Positions 18,103 to 27,939 are shown, numbered from the stretch's first letter. The stretch: 64,000 nt of DNA from an uncultured Roseibium sp. (GCF_963675985.1 NZ_OY780957.1:62001-126000), one strand, 5' to 3'. The notes: generated from the sequence alone by a model not told the origin. Made by a program: numbers and translations.

Positions 18103-18335
18103 GGCTATCCGGCTCCATCCTATACTCGCCGCCCTCACACGATCAGTCTTAACCAATTCTTACCGCGGGAAAACAGACGCAAGACCGGCTATCACCGTCT
18201 TCCACCGGCATTGCAGCAATAATGGTTAACAACAATTAAGCTATTTTGGTCGAATTGACCAGATCACAGATGCTGGCGAACATGTCAGGGATACGTTATG
18301 CAGATCGAAGAGCAGATTCACCGGAGGCCGCCGTC

Positions 18336-19442
18336 ATGAATGTAAACGGGCAAAAATACCGGACCATCTGGGTCGCCGATGACGGCGAAAGCGTCGAGAT
18401 CATCGACCAGACCAGGTTTCCGTATGCCTTCGAGACGACCCTTCTGCGGACCATGGAAGATGCCGCGCATGCCATCCGGGTGATGCAGGTGCGCGGCGCG
18501 CCCCTGATCGGCGCGACCGCCGCTTACGGCGTCGCCCTCGCCATGCGCGAGAACCCGTCGGACGATGCGCTCGACACGGCCTGCCAGACATTGCTGCAGA
18601 CCCGGCCGACGGCCGTCAATCTCCGCTGGGCTCTGGATCTCGCCCGCAGGACACTCATTCAGATCCCACCGAAAAGCCGAAGGGAAGCCGCCTACAAGCT
18701 GGCCGCACAGGTTTGCGATGAAGACATTGCCATCAACATGGCGATCGGCATGCACGGTATGGATCTGATCACCGAAATCGCCAAGACGAAGGCGCCGGGG
18801 GAACCGGTCAATATTCTCACCCACTGCAATGCCGGCTGGCTTGCCACCGTGGACTGGGGTACCGCGACGGCCCCGGTCTACATGTCGCATGATTCCGGTA
18901 TCCCGGTTCATGTGTGGGTGGACGAAACCCGCCCGCGCAATCAAGGCGCCTTCCTGACGGCCTGGGAACTGGGACATCACGGCGTGCCGCACACGGTCAT
19001 CGTCGACAATGCCGGCGGCCACCTGATGCAACATGGCCAGGTGGACATGGTGATCGTCGGCACGGACCGCACCACGGCCTCCGGCGATGTCTGCAACAAG
19101 ATCGGAACCTATCTGAAGGCGCTGGCCGCCAAAGACAATGACGTGCCGTTCTATGTGGCCCTGCCCTCGCCCACCATCGACTTCACCCTGTCCGACGGAA
19201 TTCGCGAAATTCCGATCGAAGAACGCGCAGCGGCCGAGGTCAACCGGATGACCGGCCGGTCACAGACCGGCGCGATTGAGACCATCGAGATCGTCGCGGA
19301 AGGGTCGGAGGTGGCCAATCCGGCTTTCGACGTCACGCCGGCGCGGCTGGTCACCGGGCTCATCACGGAGCGTGGTGTCCTGCAAGCCGACCGCCAGGCC
19401 ATCGCAAGCGCCTTTCCCGAGCGGGTGAGGCCGGCGGCCTAG
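18336..19442 (+). CDS. mtnA: S-methyl-5-thioribose-1-phosphate isomerase
   Basis: 368 aa, normal MtnA length. It converts methylthioribose-1-phosphate to methylthioribulose-1-phosphate in methionine salvage. Family marks: VMQVRGAPLIGATAAYG, ILTHCNAGWLATVDWGTA (catalytic Cys), VDETRPRNQGAFLTAWEL and IVGTDRTTASGDVCNKIGTY (catalytic Asp). The ATG at 18336 follows CCGGAGG at 8 bases and is preferred over upstream in-frame TTG codons. No other salvage gene is adjacent. Confidence 0.95.
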   Translation: MNVNGQKYRTIWVADDGESVEIIDQTRFPYAFETTLLRTMEDAAHAIRVMQVRGAPLIGATAAYGVALAMRENPSDDALDTACQTLLQTRPTAVNLRWALDLARRTLIQIPPKSRREAAYKLAAQVCDEDIAINMAIGMHGMDLITEIAKTKAPGEPVNILTHCNAGWLATVDWGTATAPVYMSHDSGIPVHVWVDETRPRNQGAFLTAWELGHHGVPHTVIVDNAGGHLMQHGQVDMVIVGTDRTTASGDVCNKIGTYLKALAAKDNDVPFYVALPSPTIDFTLSDGIREIPIEERAAAEVNRMTGRSQTGAIETIEIVAEGSEVANPAFDVTPARLVTGLITERGVLQADRQAIASAFPERVRPAA

Positions 19443-19456
19443 GCCATACCCTCAGG

Positions 19457-20071
19457 TTATTTCATCAGAAACGGCACGTGCGGACCCTTGTCCTTTTCAA
19501 GAAACCCGCTCGCGCGTGGATCGTCCATGACCTCGATCGACCGCTTGTAAGGAAGAAAGCCGCAGGACCGATAGAAGCCAAGAGCCTGCGGACTGTCGCC
19601 GGTACAGGTGTGCAGCCAGAAGCGCTTTGTCTGCGGGCGTGACCAGACCATCCTGACGGCCTGAGCCATCAGCCAACGGCCAAGACCCGATCCGACCGCG
19701 GAAGGAACTAGGCCGAAATAGGCAAGTTCCGGATTTTCCGGATCCGCGTAGTCGATTTCAAGAAGGCCCACTTGGCGGCCATCGATGACGGGTGTGTAGA
19801 TCTCGTTTCCCGGCGCCGTCAGGATCGCGTTCAGCCTGTCGTCATCGTATAAAAGCCTGCCGCACCAGAGCCAATCCTCGCCGATTTCCCGGAAGAGGCG
19901 CTTGTAGTCGGAAACAGCAGGCGCCGTCCACCGTTCAAGCGACACCTCCTGCCGTTCGCCCGCCAACGGGGCGCCCGGCGCTGCCGTCATCTCAAGAAAG
20001 GTAACAACCAGGGCGATTTTTTCGTCTGGAAGGTCTGTGTAGCCGTTCAGGTCAAGTGTAGCGGATGACAT
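19457..20071 (-). CDS. GNAT-family N-acetyltransferase
   Basis: 204 aa from the ATG at 20071, which has the strong ribosome site AAGGAGAA seven bases upstream. Core GNAT features: VGLLEIDYADPENPELAYFGLVPSAVGSGLGRWLMAQAV (acetyl-CoA loop S-G-L-G-R) and LHTCTGDSPQALGFYRSCGF. Substrate unknown. It converges with mtnA. Confidence 0.88.
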   Translation of the reverse strand: MSSATLDLNGYTDLPDEKIALVVTFLEMTAAPGAPLAGERQEVSLERWTAPAVSDYKRLFREIGEDWLWCGRLLYDDDRLNAILTAPGNEIYTPVIDGRQVGLLEIDYADPENPELAYFGLVPSAVGSGLGRWLMAQAVRMVWSRPQTKRFWLHTCTGDSPQALGFYRSCGFLPYKRSIEVMDDPRASGFLEKDKGPHVPFLMK

Positions 20072-20194
20072 GAGTTCTCCTTTTTCCCAGCCGGTTACCA
20101 GCCCGAACGCCAAGGCTCAACATGTTAGATCGAAGGGCTGCCTCAAATCGCGAAAATTAAGCAGCTGTTAACCATAGGCGCGCACTATCTTGCT

Positions 20195-20440
20195 ATGGCT
20201 GCTATTGGAAACAACTACGCGAAGCGACACGAAGCTCCTTCCCGCAAGGACATCAACAAGGCGTGGTCGAACCAGCGACGCAAGGCAATTCAGCAGTCGC
20301 AAACAATCCGCCAGCAGATCTCCTCGTCCATCTTCACGACAGGCGTCCTTGTTTCCCAAAGACAGACGGCCAGCCTCATTCAGGGCACCGGCTATTCAAC
20401 CATGGCCAGCGCCATGGCGCGGGTCAATATTCTCGTCTAG
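20195..20440 (+). CDS. Small conserved-looking hypothetical protein
   Basis: 81 aa, ATG at 20195. A basic first half (RHEAPSRKDINKAWSNQRRKAIQQSQTIRQQI) is followed by an SSIFTTGVLVSQRQTASLI segment and AMARVNIL end. No domain recognised. It sits between the GNAT gene and flhA, convergent with flhA and 57 bases from its end. The amino-acid pattern (short repeats of polar helix, no low complexity) suggests a real protein, but there is no clear ribosome site. Confidence 0.55.
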   Translation: MAAIGNNYAKRHEAPSRKDINKAWSNQRRKAIQQSQTIRQQISSSIFTTGVLVSQRQTASLIQGTGYSTMASAMARVNILV

Positions 20441-20497
20441 CTGTGAGCATCGGGCGATAAGCCTGCATTCGGCTTTCTCTGCTGAAGCGCGTCGCCT

Positions 20498-22675
20498 TTA
20501 AATGGAGCTGATCGTCTTGAGCTTCACACGCGGGTGAATCTCGCTCTGACTCATGACCGTCGTATGCGCGCGGAAACGTTCCACGATGGAGCGCACGAAC
20601 GGGCGGTTCTGCGGCGACGTCAGCAGGACCGGCACTTCGCCGTCCTGTGCGGCCTCCTCGAAACGGTCGCGAATCAGGCCGACGAATTCCTGCAGCTTCG
20701 AAGGCTGCATCGCCAACTGGCGGTCTTCCCCTTCGCCCACGACCGACTCCAGGAAAGCCTGTTCCCACTGGGGCGACAGGGCGATCAAAGGCAGATAACC
20801 GCCGTGTGCGAGATTGGCCGCGCAGATTTGCCGGCCGAGCCGCGTGCGCACGTGCTCGGCGATCGTGTTGGTGTTGCGCGTCATGCCGACGGCCTCCGAC
20901 ACCCCTTCCAGGATCGTGCCCAGATCGCGGACGGAGACCCGCTCGCTGAGCAGGGTCTGCAGGATCCGCTGGATACCGGATACCGTAATCTGGCCCGGAA
21001 TAAGGTCGTCGACCAGCTTGGCCTGTTCGCCTTGCAGTTCCTTCAGAAGCTTCTGCACATCGCCATAGGTGAGAAGCTCGCTGATGTTGTTCTTGATGGT
21101 TTCGGTGAGATGGGTCGAAAGCACCGTCGCCGGATCGACGACCGTGTAGCCGCGGAGTGATGCGTCTTCCCGGTACTGGGCCTCCACCCAGGTCGCCGGC
21201 AGGCCGAAGGTCGGTTCCGTCGTGTGGGTTCCCGGCAGCTTCACCTGTCCGCCGGACGGATCCATCACCATGAAATGGTTCGGGTAAAGCAACCCGCGCC
21301 CGGCCTCGACCTCCTTCACCTTGATCACGTAGTCGTTCGCGCCGAGCTGGATATTGTCCAGGATCCGGACCGGCGGCATGATCACGCCCATGTCGCCGGC
21401 AATCTGGCGGCGCAGGGCCTTGATCTGCTCGGTCAGCTGATCGCCGCCTGTCTGGTCCCTGCCGTTGATGAGCGGCAGCAGCGCATAGCCGAGCTCGATT
21501 CGCAGCTCGTCCATCTTGAGCGCATCGGTAATCGGCGGTTCCGGCGTCGGCGGAGGAGCAGCCGCGATCGCCTGTTTCACCGCCTCGGTATGTTCTGCCT
21601 GTTTCTTCTGCGAGCCGACCTTGTAGGCAAGATAGCCGGCAAGCCCCGCCAGTCCAAGGAACGGGATCATCGGCATGCCCGGAAGAAGCGACAGGATCGC
21701 CATCACCGCGGCCGACATGCCGAGCGCCTTGGGATAGCCGGTGAACTGGCTTACCAGCGCCTTGTCGGCCGCGCCCTGCACGCCGGCTTTCGACACCAGA
21801 AGGCCGGCGGCAGTCGAAACGATCAACGCCGGGATCTGCGAAACGAGCCCGTCGCCGATGGTCAGCAGCGTGTAATTGTTCGCGGCCTCTGAGAAGGACA
21901 GCTGCATCTGGGCCACCCCGATGAAGATGCCGCCCAGAATGTTGATGAAGGTGATCAGCAGGCCGGCGATGGCATCGCCGCGCACGAATTTGGACGCACC
22001 GTCCATGGCCCCGAAGAAGGAGCTTTCGTTTTCCAGGTCCCGCCGGCGCGCCCGCGCCTCCCCCTCGTCGATCAGGCCGGCGGACAGGTCTGCATCGATG
22101 GCCATCTGCTTGCCGGGCATCGCGTCCAGGGTGAAACGCGCGGCCACTTCCGCGATACGGCCCGAACCCTTGGTGATGACCACGAAGTTCACGATCACCA
22201 GGATCGCGAAGACGATGATCCCGATGACGAAATTGCCGCCCATCACCAGATTGCCGAAGGTCTGGATCACCTGGCCGGCGGCGGCCGTACCCTCGTGACC
22301 ATTGGCCAGGATCAGCCGCGTCGAGCCCAGGTTGAGGCCGAGGCGCAACATGGTCGCGATCAGGAGGACCGTCGGGAAAGACGAAAACTCCAGAGGCTTC
22401 TGGATGAAGAGCCCGGTCATCAGCACCAGGACCGAGAAGATGATGGAAATCGCCAGGAAGACGTCCAGCATCATCGGCGGGATTGGCAGGATCAGGAGCG
22501 TCAAGATTACGAGGATACCGACGCCGAGGCCGACGTCGCCGCGCTTCAGCGACTGTACGATTCCCGCAAACGAGAAAAAGGATCCGGACGCCCCGGATGC
22601 CTCCTGGTTCGCCGCTTCGCCGCCTTGGGGCGCTGCCGCGACCGGCACTCTCTCGCCTGCTGTTGTATCCGCCAT
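20498..22675 (-). CDS. flhA: Flagellar biosynthesis protein FlhA
   Basis: 725 aa. The N-terminal half has about eight membrane spans starting VGLGVGILVILTLLILPIP. The conserved cytoplasmic FHIPEP region follows with ARFTLDAMPGKQMAIDADL and SFFGAMDGASKFVRGDAIAGLL. The C-terminal half (from about residue 370) is the soluble export-gate domain (PATWVEAQYREDASLRGYTVVDPATVLSTHLTE). FlhA forms the nonameric gate of the flagellar type III export apparatus in the inner membrane. It is the last gene of the fliF-to-flhA string, 46 bases after flbD. Confidence 0.97.
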   Translation of the reverse strand: MADTTAGERVPVAAAPQGGEAANQEASGASGSFFSFAGIVQSLKRGDVGLGVGILVILTLLILPIPPMMLDVFLAISIIFSVLVLMTGLFIQKPLEFSSFPTVLLIATMLRLGLNLGSTRLILANGHEGTAAAGQVIQTFGNLVMGGNFVIGIIVFAILVIVNFVVITKGSGRIAEVAARFTLDAMPGKQMAIDADLSAGLIDEGEARARRRDLENESSFFGAMDGASKFVRGDAIAGLLITFINILGGIFIGVAQMQLSFSEAANNYTLLTIGDGLVSQIPALIVSTAAGLLVSKAGVQGAADKALVSQFTGYPKALGMSAAVMAILSLLPGMPMIPFLGLAGLAGYLAYKVGSQKKQAEHTEAVKQAIAAAPPPTPEPPITDALKMDELRIELGYALLPLINGRDQTGGDQLTEQIKALRRQIAGDMGVIMPPVRILDNIQLGANDYVIKVKEVEAGRGLLYPNHFMVMDPSGGQVKLPGTHTTEPTFGLPATWVEAQYREDASLRGYTVVDPATVLSTHLTETIKNNISELLTYGDVQKLLKELQGEQAKLVDDLIPGQITVSGIQRILQTLLSERVSVRDLGTILEGVSEAVGMTRNTNTIAEHVRTRLGRQICAANLAHGGYLPLIALSPQWEQAFLESVVGEGEDRQLAMQPSKLQEFVGLIRDRFEEAAQDGEVPVLLTSPQNRPFVRSIVERFRAHTTVMSQSEIHPRVKLKTISSI

Positions 22676-22721
22676 TATCCGCTCTTGACCAAACCGTTAC
22701 CGATGATTTTTGCCACGTCCG

Positions 22722-24074
22722 TCACGCACGCATTTCTCCCGGCCCGGGGACCCTGACCCCCTCGTCGGTATACTGATTGAGTTTGTTGCGCAGGGTTCTG
22801 ATCGAAATCCCGAGGATCTTCGCCGCATGGGTCCGGTTGCCCAGGCAATGATCCAGCGTGTCCAGGATCAGGTCACGCTCGACATCGGCCACGGTCCGCC
22901 CGACAAAGGCGCGTGTCACCGCTTCCGCCGCTTGCGCGGCGCGCTCCGCCGGGCCCTTGGAAACGGTCAGCGGGCTGCCGTCCGGCATACGGATCGCTTC
23001 CACTCCGATCTCGTCACCGCTCGCCAGAAGCACCGCGCGGTGCATGGTGTTTTCCAGTTCGCGGACATTGCCCGGCCACGGGTTGACCATCAGCGCCTGC
23101 CGGGCATCGCGGGACAAGTCCCGAACGGGAACCCCGTTCGCCTTGGAATAATGATCGATAAAGAACTTTGCCAATTCCAGGATATCCGCCGGCCGCTCCC
23201 GCAGGGGCGGGATTTTCAGATTGACAACGTTCAGCCGGAACAGAAGATCCTCGCGGAATGTCCCCTGGCGCACGGATTCCGCCAGATCCCGGTTCGATGT
23301 CGCCAGGATGCGGATATTGACCGGAACGGGACGCGTTCCGCCGACCCGGTCGATCACCCGTTCCTGGATGGCCCGCAACAGCTTCGCCTGAAGCCGGACG
23401 TCCATCTCCGATATCTCGTCCAGGAGCAGCGTGCCGCCGTCGGCTTCTTCGAACTTGCCGACCCGCCGCGCCACCGCGCCGGTAAAGGCCCCTTTTTCGT
23501 GACCGAACAGCTCCGATTCCAGAAGGTGTTCGGGGATCGCCGCACAGTTGATCGAGATGAACGGCTTCGATGCGCGGTTGGAACTTTTGTGCACGTGCCG
23601 GGCGATCACTTCCTTACCGGTACCGGATTCCCCGGTGATCAGAACGGACGCATCGGAAGGCGCCACCTGTTCGGCCAGTTTCACCACCGCCGCCATGGTG
23701 TCGTCCCGGTAGATCATGTCGCCCCGTTCCTGGGCGACCGCCGCCAGCACGGCGGCGATCAGTTCCGGATCCGGCGGCAGGGGGATGTATTCCTTCGCCC
23801 CCGCCCGGATGGCGGAAACGGCCGCCTGCGCGTCCGTCTCGACGCCGCAGGCCACCAGGGGCACATGCAGCCGCTCGTTCTGCAGTTTCAGCAGGAGCCC
23901 GGCGATATCCAGATGGACATCGACCATGAGAAGATCGGCACCCTGGCCCGCGCGCAGCACCTTCAGCGCGCTTTCGATATCATTCGCCTGGGTGACCTTG
24001 GCCCCCCGCTTCATGGCGATCTGGGATGCCACCGTCAGCTGACCGCCTAACGTACCAACAATCAAAAGCCGCAT
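22722..24074 (-). CDS. flbD: Sigma-54-dependent flagellar transcriptional activator FlbD
   Basis: 450 aa. N-terminal receiver-like domain (residues 1-115; MRLLIVG, LLMVDVHLDIAGLL). Central AAA+ domain with Walker A LITGESGTGKEVIARH, the sigma-54 contact loop GAFTGAVARR, and Walker B ADGGTLLLDEISEM. C-terminal Fis-type helix-turn-helix (NRTHAAKILGISIRTLRNKLNQY). In Caulobacter, FlbD sits in the same fliF operon and activates late sigma-54 flagellar promoters while repressing fliF. The sigma-54 promoter found before fliK in this window is a natural target. Confidence 0.93.
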   Translation of the reverse strand: MRLLIVGTLGGQLTVASQIAMKRGAKVTQANDIESALKVLRAGQGADLLMVDVHLDIAGLLLKLQNERLHVPLVACGVETDAQAAVSAIRAGAKEYIPLPPDPELIAAVLAAVAQERGDMIYRDDTMAAVVKLAEQVAPSDASVLITGESGTGKEVIARHVHKSSNRASKPFISINCAAIPEHLLESELFGHEKGAFTGAVARRVGKFEEADGGTLLLDEISEMDVRLQAKLLRAIQERVIDRVGGTRPVPVNIRILATSNRDLAESVRQGTFREDLLFRLNVVNLKIPPLRERPADILELAKFFIDHYSKANGVPVRDLSRDARQALMVNPWPGNVRELENTMHRAVLLASGDEIGVEAIRMPDGSPLTVSKGPAERAAQAAEAVTRAFVGRTVADVERDLILDTLDHCLGNRTHAAKILGISIRTLRNKLNQYTDEGVRVPGPGEMRA

Positions 24075-24085
24075 GACTGTCTCCT

Positions 24086-24424
24086 CTAGCGATCGGTTTT
24101 GATGATTTCAGTCATGGTCACACCCAGCTTGTCCTCGACGAGCACAACTTCGCCGCGGGCAACCAGGCGGTCGTTCACGTAGATATCGATGGCCTCGCCG
24201 ACCTTGCGGTCGAGTTCCAGCACCGTCCCGGAGGCCAGTTTCAGAAGATCGGACACATGCATCTTGGAATGTCCGAGAACGGCCGAAATCCGAACCGGAA
24301 CATCGAACACCGCCTCCAGATCGGCGGCCGATTGAGGCCCGCTGGCCTCCCCTTCGAGACTGCCGTGACGATCCGGAGCCTCCAGTTCGTCCAGCGGAAT
24401 GCCTGCGTCTTGTTCGTCGCTCAT
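24086..24424 (-). CDS. fliN: Flagellar motor switch protein FliN
   Basis: 112 aa, with the SpoA/FliN domain in the last 80 residues: VFDVPVRISAVLGHSKMHVSDLLKLASGTVLELDRKVGEAIDIYVNDRLVARGEVVLVEDKLGVTMTEI in consecutive family blocks. FliN forms the lower ring of the cytoplasmic C-ring and carries the FliH docking site. The first 35 residues are acidic linker. The start overlaps the stop of fliH by 4 bases. Confidence 0.95.
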   Translation of the reverse strand: MSDEQDAGIPLDELEAPDRHGSLEGEASGPQSAADLEAVFDVPVRISAVLGHSKMHVSDLLKLASGTVLELDRKVGEAIDIYVNDRLVARGEVVLVEDKLGVTMTEIIKTDR

Positions 24425-25155
24425 GCGTCGGTTTCCTTTCCGCGGCCGGGTTCAGTCTGCGCCCTTTGTACCTTCACGCCGTCTGCCCGGGCCTGCAAAT
24501 ATGCTCTGATGCTGGCATCGATCTGCCGTTCAAGCGCCTTGCGATCCCGAAGTATGCCTCCGTCCGCCCACTCGATATGGCAGTCCCCCCGTACGATTTC
24601 GGGGTCTCCGAGGATAACGAGGCGCCCCTCAAAACCCTTCTCATGGACAATCGGATCGACCCTCTTCTTCAGGCCTTCAACGTCCTTTTCGGCAACCCGT
24701 ATCACCAGATGCGGCGCCTGCCTCAACGGGCCGAGACACTGGGTGACCAGGGCAATCGTTTCCGCAAGCGGCTGGCGGGCGATCAGATGCGCGCACAGCC
24801 TGCGGGCAATGAGGAAGGCAAGGCTGGTCGCATCTTTTTCCTGCGCGACCTGTTGCTCTTCCAGTCCCGACAGCACCGTCCCGACCGCACCGACCAGACG
24901 CCCGACCTCTTCGGTCAGCCGTGTCTCCTGCGCATCAAGATGCTCCTGCGCCGCCTTGGTCCGACCTTCTTCGAATGCCTGTGCACGGGCCTCGGCCAGC
25001 AACCGCTCATGGTCACTGACCGGCATCATCGGGATTTCCGGTTCCACCGGCGCAACCACCTTCGGCTCCTCCGGTGCGGAGAAGTCCCGGTTGAACAGGA
25101 ATTTGGACGGGTTTGTCATGTTGCCCATCGGTTTGTAAGTACTAGCCCCCTGCAT
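24421..25155 (-). CDS. fliH: Flagellar assembly protein FliH (FlbE-like)
   Basis: 244 aa from the ATG that shares a base with the fliG stop (TGATG at 25155); a second ATG at 25119 begins MTNPSKFLFNRDF and could be used instead. The middle (about residues 50-115, AEARAQAFEEGRTKAAQEHLDAQE) is a charged coiled coil, and the C-terminal half matches the V-ATPase E-subunit-like domain of FliH (CHIEWADGGILRDRKALERQID). It regulates the export ATPase FliI. Identified by position between fliG and fliN plus this architecture; primary-sequence conservation in this family is low. Confidence 0.85.
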   Translation of the reverse strand: MQGASTYKPMGNMTNPSKFLFNRDFSAPEEPKVVAPVEPEIPMMPVSDHERLLAEARAQAFEEGRTKAAQEHLDAQETRLTEEVGRLVGAVGTVLSGLEEQQVAQEKDATSLAFLIARRLCAHLIARQPLAETIALVTQCLGPLRQAPHLVIRVAEKDVEGLKKRVDPIVHEKGFEGRLVILGDPEIVRGDCHIEWADGGILRDRKALERQIDASIRAYLQARADGVKVQRAQTEPGRGKETDA

Positions 25156-26204
25156 CAGTAGATGATTTCGTCATCGCTCTTGGACTTGGAGATCATGATC
25201 TCGCCCTTGGCCGCGAGATCCTTGGCGGTGTTGACCATGCCCGTCTGAGCCTCGTCCACGTCGCGCAAGCGGACAGGCCCAAGCGCATCCATGTCGTCTT
25301 TCAGCAGTTTTGCCGCCCGCGACGACATGTTGCCGAAGAAGAATTCCCGCGCCGCATCCGTCGACCCCTTGAGCGCGATCGCCAGACGGTCCTTTTCCAC
25401 GTTGCGCAGAAGGGTCTGGGCACTGGCCGCATCCAGCTTGATCAGGTCATCGAAGGTGAACATCAAGGTCTTGATGCGATCCGCAGCTTCCCGGTTGTCC
25501 TCTTCCAGCGCGGCAAGGAAACGGGCTTCGGTCTGGCGGTCGAAGTTGTTGAAGATCTCCGCCATCATCTCGTGGCTGTCCCGGCGCGACGTGTTGGTCA
25601 GGTTGGACATGAACTCCACGCGCAACGTCTGCTCGACCTTCTCCAGCACTTCCTTCTGCACCGCATCCATGCGCAGCATGCGACTGACGACCTCGAGCGC
25701 CAGCTCTTCCGGCAGAATGCCGAGCACACGGGCGGCATGATCGGAATTGATCTTCGAAAGCACCACCGCGACGGTCTGCGGATATTCGTTCTTGAGGTAG
25801 TTCGCCAGAACGTTTTCCTGAACGTTCGACAGCTTTTCCCACATGTTGCGACCGGCAGGACCGCGGATTTCCTCCATGATGATGTTGACGCGATCGCCCG
25901 GCAGGAAGGAGCTCAGCAGGCGCTCGGTCGCGTCCACGTTCCCCGTCAGCGCCCCCTTGGAACTGATTTTCCTGACGAAATCGACGAACAGGGCTTCCAG
26001 CATCCCCGGCGTAACCGGACCGAGATTGGCCATGGCGGCGGAAACCTGCCGGACTTCGATCTCGTCCAGCTTGTCCCAGATCGGCTTACCGTGGCTCTCC
26101 CCGAGCGCAAGCAGCAACACGGCCGCCCGCTCGGCGCCTTTCAGCTCGCGCTCTTCCTGATCGGCACTGACTGTCAGCTGTCGTTGAAGTTGATCCGCTG
26201 CCAT
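25155..26204 (-). CDS. fliG: Flagellar motor switch protein FliG
   Basis: 349 aa from the ATG at 26204; a TTG two codons earlier overlaps the fliF stop. N-terminal FliF-binding domain (GAERAAVLLLALGESHGKPIWDKL), middle domain (PQTVAVVLSKINSDHAARVLG, EHPQ-like motif here EYPQT) and the C-terminal torque domain with charged helix (LMFTFDDLIKLDAASAQTLLRNVEKDRLAIALKG and FFGNMSSRAAKLLKDDM). It couples ion flow to rotation. Translationally linked to fliF and fliH. Confidence 0.97.
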   Translation of the reverse strand: MAADQLQRQLTVSADQEERELKGAERAAVLLLALGESHGKPIWDKLDEIEVRQVSAAMANLGPVTPGMLEALFVDFVRKISSKGALTGNVDATERLLSSFLPGDRVNIIMEEIRGPAGRNMWEKLSNVQENVLANYLKNEYPQTVAVVLSKINSDHAARVLGILPEELALEVVSRMLRMDAVQKEVLEKVEQTLRVEFMSNLTNTSRRDSHEMMAEIFNNFDRQTEARFLAALEEDNREAADRIKTLMFTFDDLIKLDAASAQTLLRNVEKDRLAIALKGSTDAAREFFFGNMSSRAAKLLKDDMDALGPVRLRDVDEAQTGMVNTAKDLAAKGEIMISKSKSDDEIIY

Positions 26205-26206
26205 GA

Positions 26207-27823
26207 TCAAGCTGCCTCATCCAGCCAGCCACGCACGATCGTAACGGCCTCCGACGGATGGTCCGCGATCATCTCGCCCACCTTGGCGATGGAACTCGCC
26301 TGCAGCGCGCCCTGCTGCTTCGCCTCTTCGAGCCACTCGATCTGGAAGTCCTCATCGTCATCCTTCTCGTCCGCCGGCACTTCGGTCTCCGCGACCAGGG
26401 TTCCGTCGGGGCCGATCACCAGCTCCTGGGGAAGCGTTTCCTCAGGCGTCACGATCCGGCGCAGCAACGGACGAACCACGAAGAGCAACAGGAGAAGAGA
26501 GATCAGGAGCAGGACACCGAGCTCGGAGAAGCGCAGGATGTCGTCCTTGGTGAACTCGAACAGCCCGGCTTCTTCGGTGGTCAGATCGTTCTGCGGCGGA
26601 ACCGCGAACTGCAGGTTGATCACCTCGACCACATCGCCGCGCTGCTCGTCATAGCCGACCGCAGAGCGCACGAGGACCGCAATCCGGTCCAGTTCCTCCT
26701 GGCTGCGCGGCGTATAGACAACGTCTCCATCCGCATTCGGAGCATAGGTCCCATCGACCAGAACAGCCACGGACAGGCGCTTGACCCGGCCCGCCTCGAC
26801 GACTTCCGTCTTGGTCGATTTGGAAATCTCGTAGTTGACGATTTCTTCCGTCGAGCTGGACTGGTCCTGCTGCACGCCGTTGTTTTCATTCGCCTGCGCA
26901 TTCGGCAGCTCATTGCCGACGGTAACCTGACCCTGCGGATCCGTACTGGAAGAAGCCTCCTCCTTGGTCTGGGTCGAGCGGACAACCTGTCCGTCGGGAT
27001 CGTAGACCTCCTTCGTCTCCGTCGTCCGGTTGAAATCCACATCGGCGGCCACGCGCACCCTCGCGCGGCCCGGTCCGACGACGCTGTTCAGGATCTCCTC
27101 CACCTGGTTGCGCAGCCGCGCCTCGACCCCGTTGATCCGCTCCTGCAGGTTCGAGGACACCATGCCTTCCGCGTCGCCATCAACGCCGTCGGCCAGAAGA
27201 CGGCCCGCTTCGTCGACGATCGAAACCCGCTCCGGCTTCAACCCCTCGACAGCCGTTGCCACAAGATGCTGGACGGCGCGGATCTCGCCCGGACCGAGGG
27301 AACCACGCACCTTCAACACGATCGACGCGGACGGCGGTCGGCGGTCGCGCTGAAACAGTTGCCGTTCCGGGATCACCAGATGCACGCGCGCTGCCTTGAT
27401 CCGGTCGATGGCGGTAATGGTCCGCGACAGCTCCCCTTCCAGGGCACGCAGGTGATTGATATTCTGAACGAAACTCGTAGCGCCAAGCGTGTCGGTCCGG
27501 TCGAAGATTTCATAACCGATCGAACCGCCGGTCGGCAGCCCGTCCTCGGCAAGGCGCATCCTGAGCCGCGCGACCTGTTCCTTGGGCACCAGGATCGTAC
27601 TGCCGTCCCGCGCCAATTGAAAAGGCGTTCCAAGAGACTCCAGCTGATTGACGATGGCTCCGGAATCCTCAAGAGACAGCTCGGAATAAAGCGTCGTCAT
27701 CTGCGGGGCGGTGACCCTGAAAATGATGAACGCAAAGACCCCGATCAGGATCGCGGCAACGGCCCCCATTGCCGCAATGCGCGCCGGTCCCAATGTCTTG
27801 ATGAATTCGATTAATCCGTTCAC
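26207..27823 (-). CDS. fliF: Flagellar M-ring protein FliF
   Basis: 538 aa from the GTG at 27823 (VNGLIEFIKTLGPARIAAMG), preceded by ACGGGG. The frame stays open to 27931, but that stretch overlaps the CtrA box, so the GTG is preferred. A membrane span lies near residues 17-40 (AAILIGVFAFIIFRV). The ring-building domains follow (FQLARDGSTILVPKEQVARLRMRLAEDGLP, INHLRALEGELSRTI, RAARVHLVIPERQLFQRD-R-PPSASIVLK). The second span is near residues 430-450 (LLLISLLLLLFVV), with the FliG-binding acidic tail at the C-terminus. First gene of the fliFGHN-flbD-flhA operon. Confidence 0.96.
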   Translation of the reverse strand: MNGLIEFIKTLGPARIAAMGAVAAILIGVFAFIIFRVTAPQMTTLYSELSLEDSGAIVNQLESLGTPFQLARDGSTILVPKEQVARLRMRLAEDGLPTGGSIGYEIFDRTDTLGATSFVQNINHLRALEGELSRTITAIDRIKAARVHLVIPERQLFQRDRRPPSASIVLKVRGSLGPGEIRAVQHLVATAVEGLKPERVSIVDEAGRLLADGVDGDAEGMVSSNLQERINGVEARLRNQVEEILNSVVGPGRARVRVAADVDFNRTTETKEVYDPDGQVVRSTQTKEEASSSTDPQGQVTVGNELPNAQANENNGVQQDQSSSTEEIVNYEISKSTKTEVVEAGRVKRLSVAVLVDGTYAPNADGDVVYTPRSQEELDRIAVLVRSAVGYDEQRGDVVEVINLQFAVPPQNDLTTEEAGLFEFTKDDILRFSELGVLLLISLLLLLFVVRPLLRRIVTPEETLPQELVIGPDGTLVAETEVPADEKDDDEDFQIEWLEEAKQQGALQASSIAKVGEMIADHPSEAVTIVRGWLDEAA

Positions 27824-27924
27824 GAATGCCCCGTTCGCACTTTTGCCCAAAATCGAATCTTGCGCGGATCCGATCTTGCCTGCATCCAGCCACAGCCAAT
27901 AGGCAAAATTTGCCGTGCAGAAGG

Positions 27925-27939
27925 TTAACAAGAAGTTAA
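27925..27939 (-). promoter_or_regulatory. CtrA-binding box upstream of fliF
   Basis: The sequence GTTAAC...GTTAAC here forms TTAA-N7-TTAA exactly (first TTAA 27925-27928, second 27936-27939), which is the full CtrA consensus. It lies about 100 bases upstream of the fliF GTG, the position expected for the class II fliF promoter that CtrA activates in Caulobacter. The spacing match is seen directly; binding is inferred. Confidence 0.7.

Noticed and set aside
18226..18239. TTAA-N6-TTAA before mtnA, a possible CtrA box
   Set aside because: Spacing is six instead of seven and there is no link between mtnA and the CtrA regulon.
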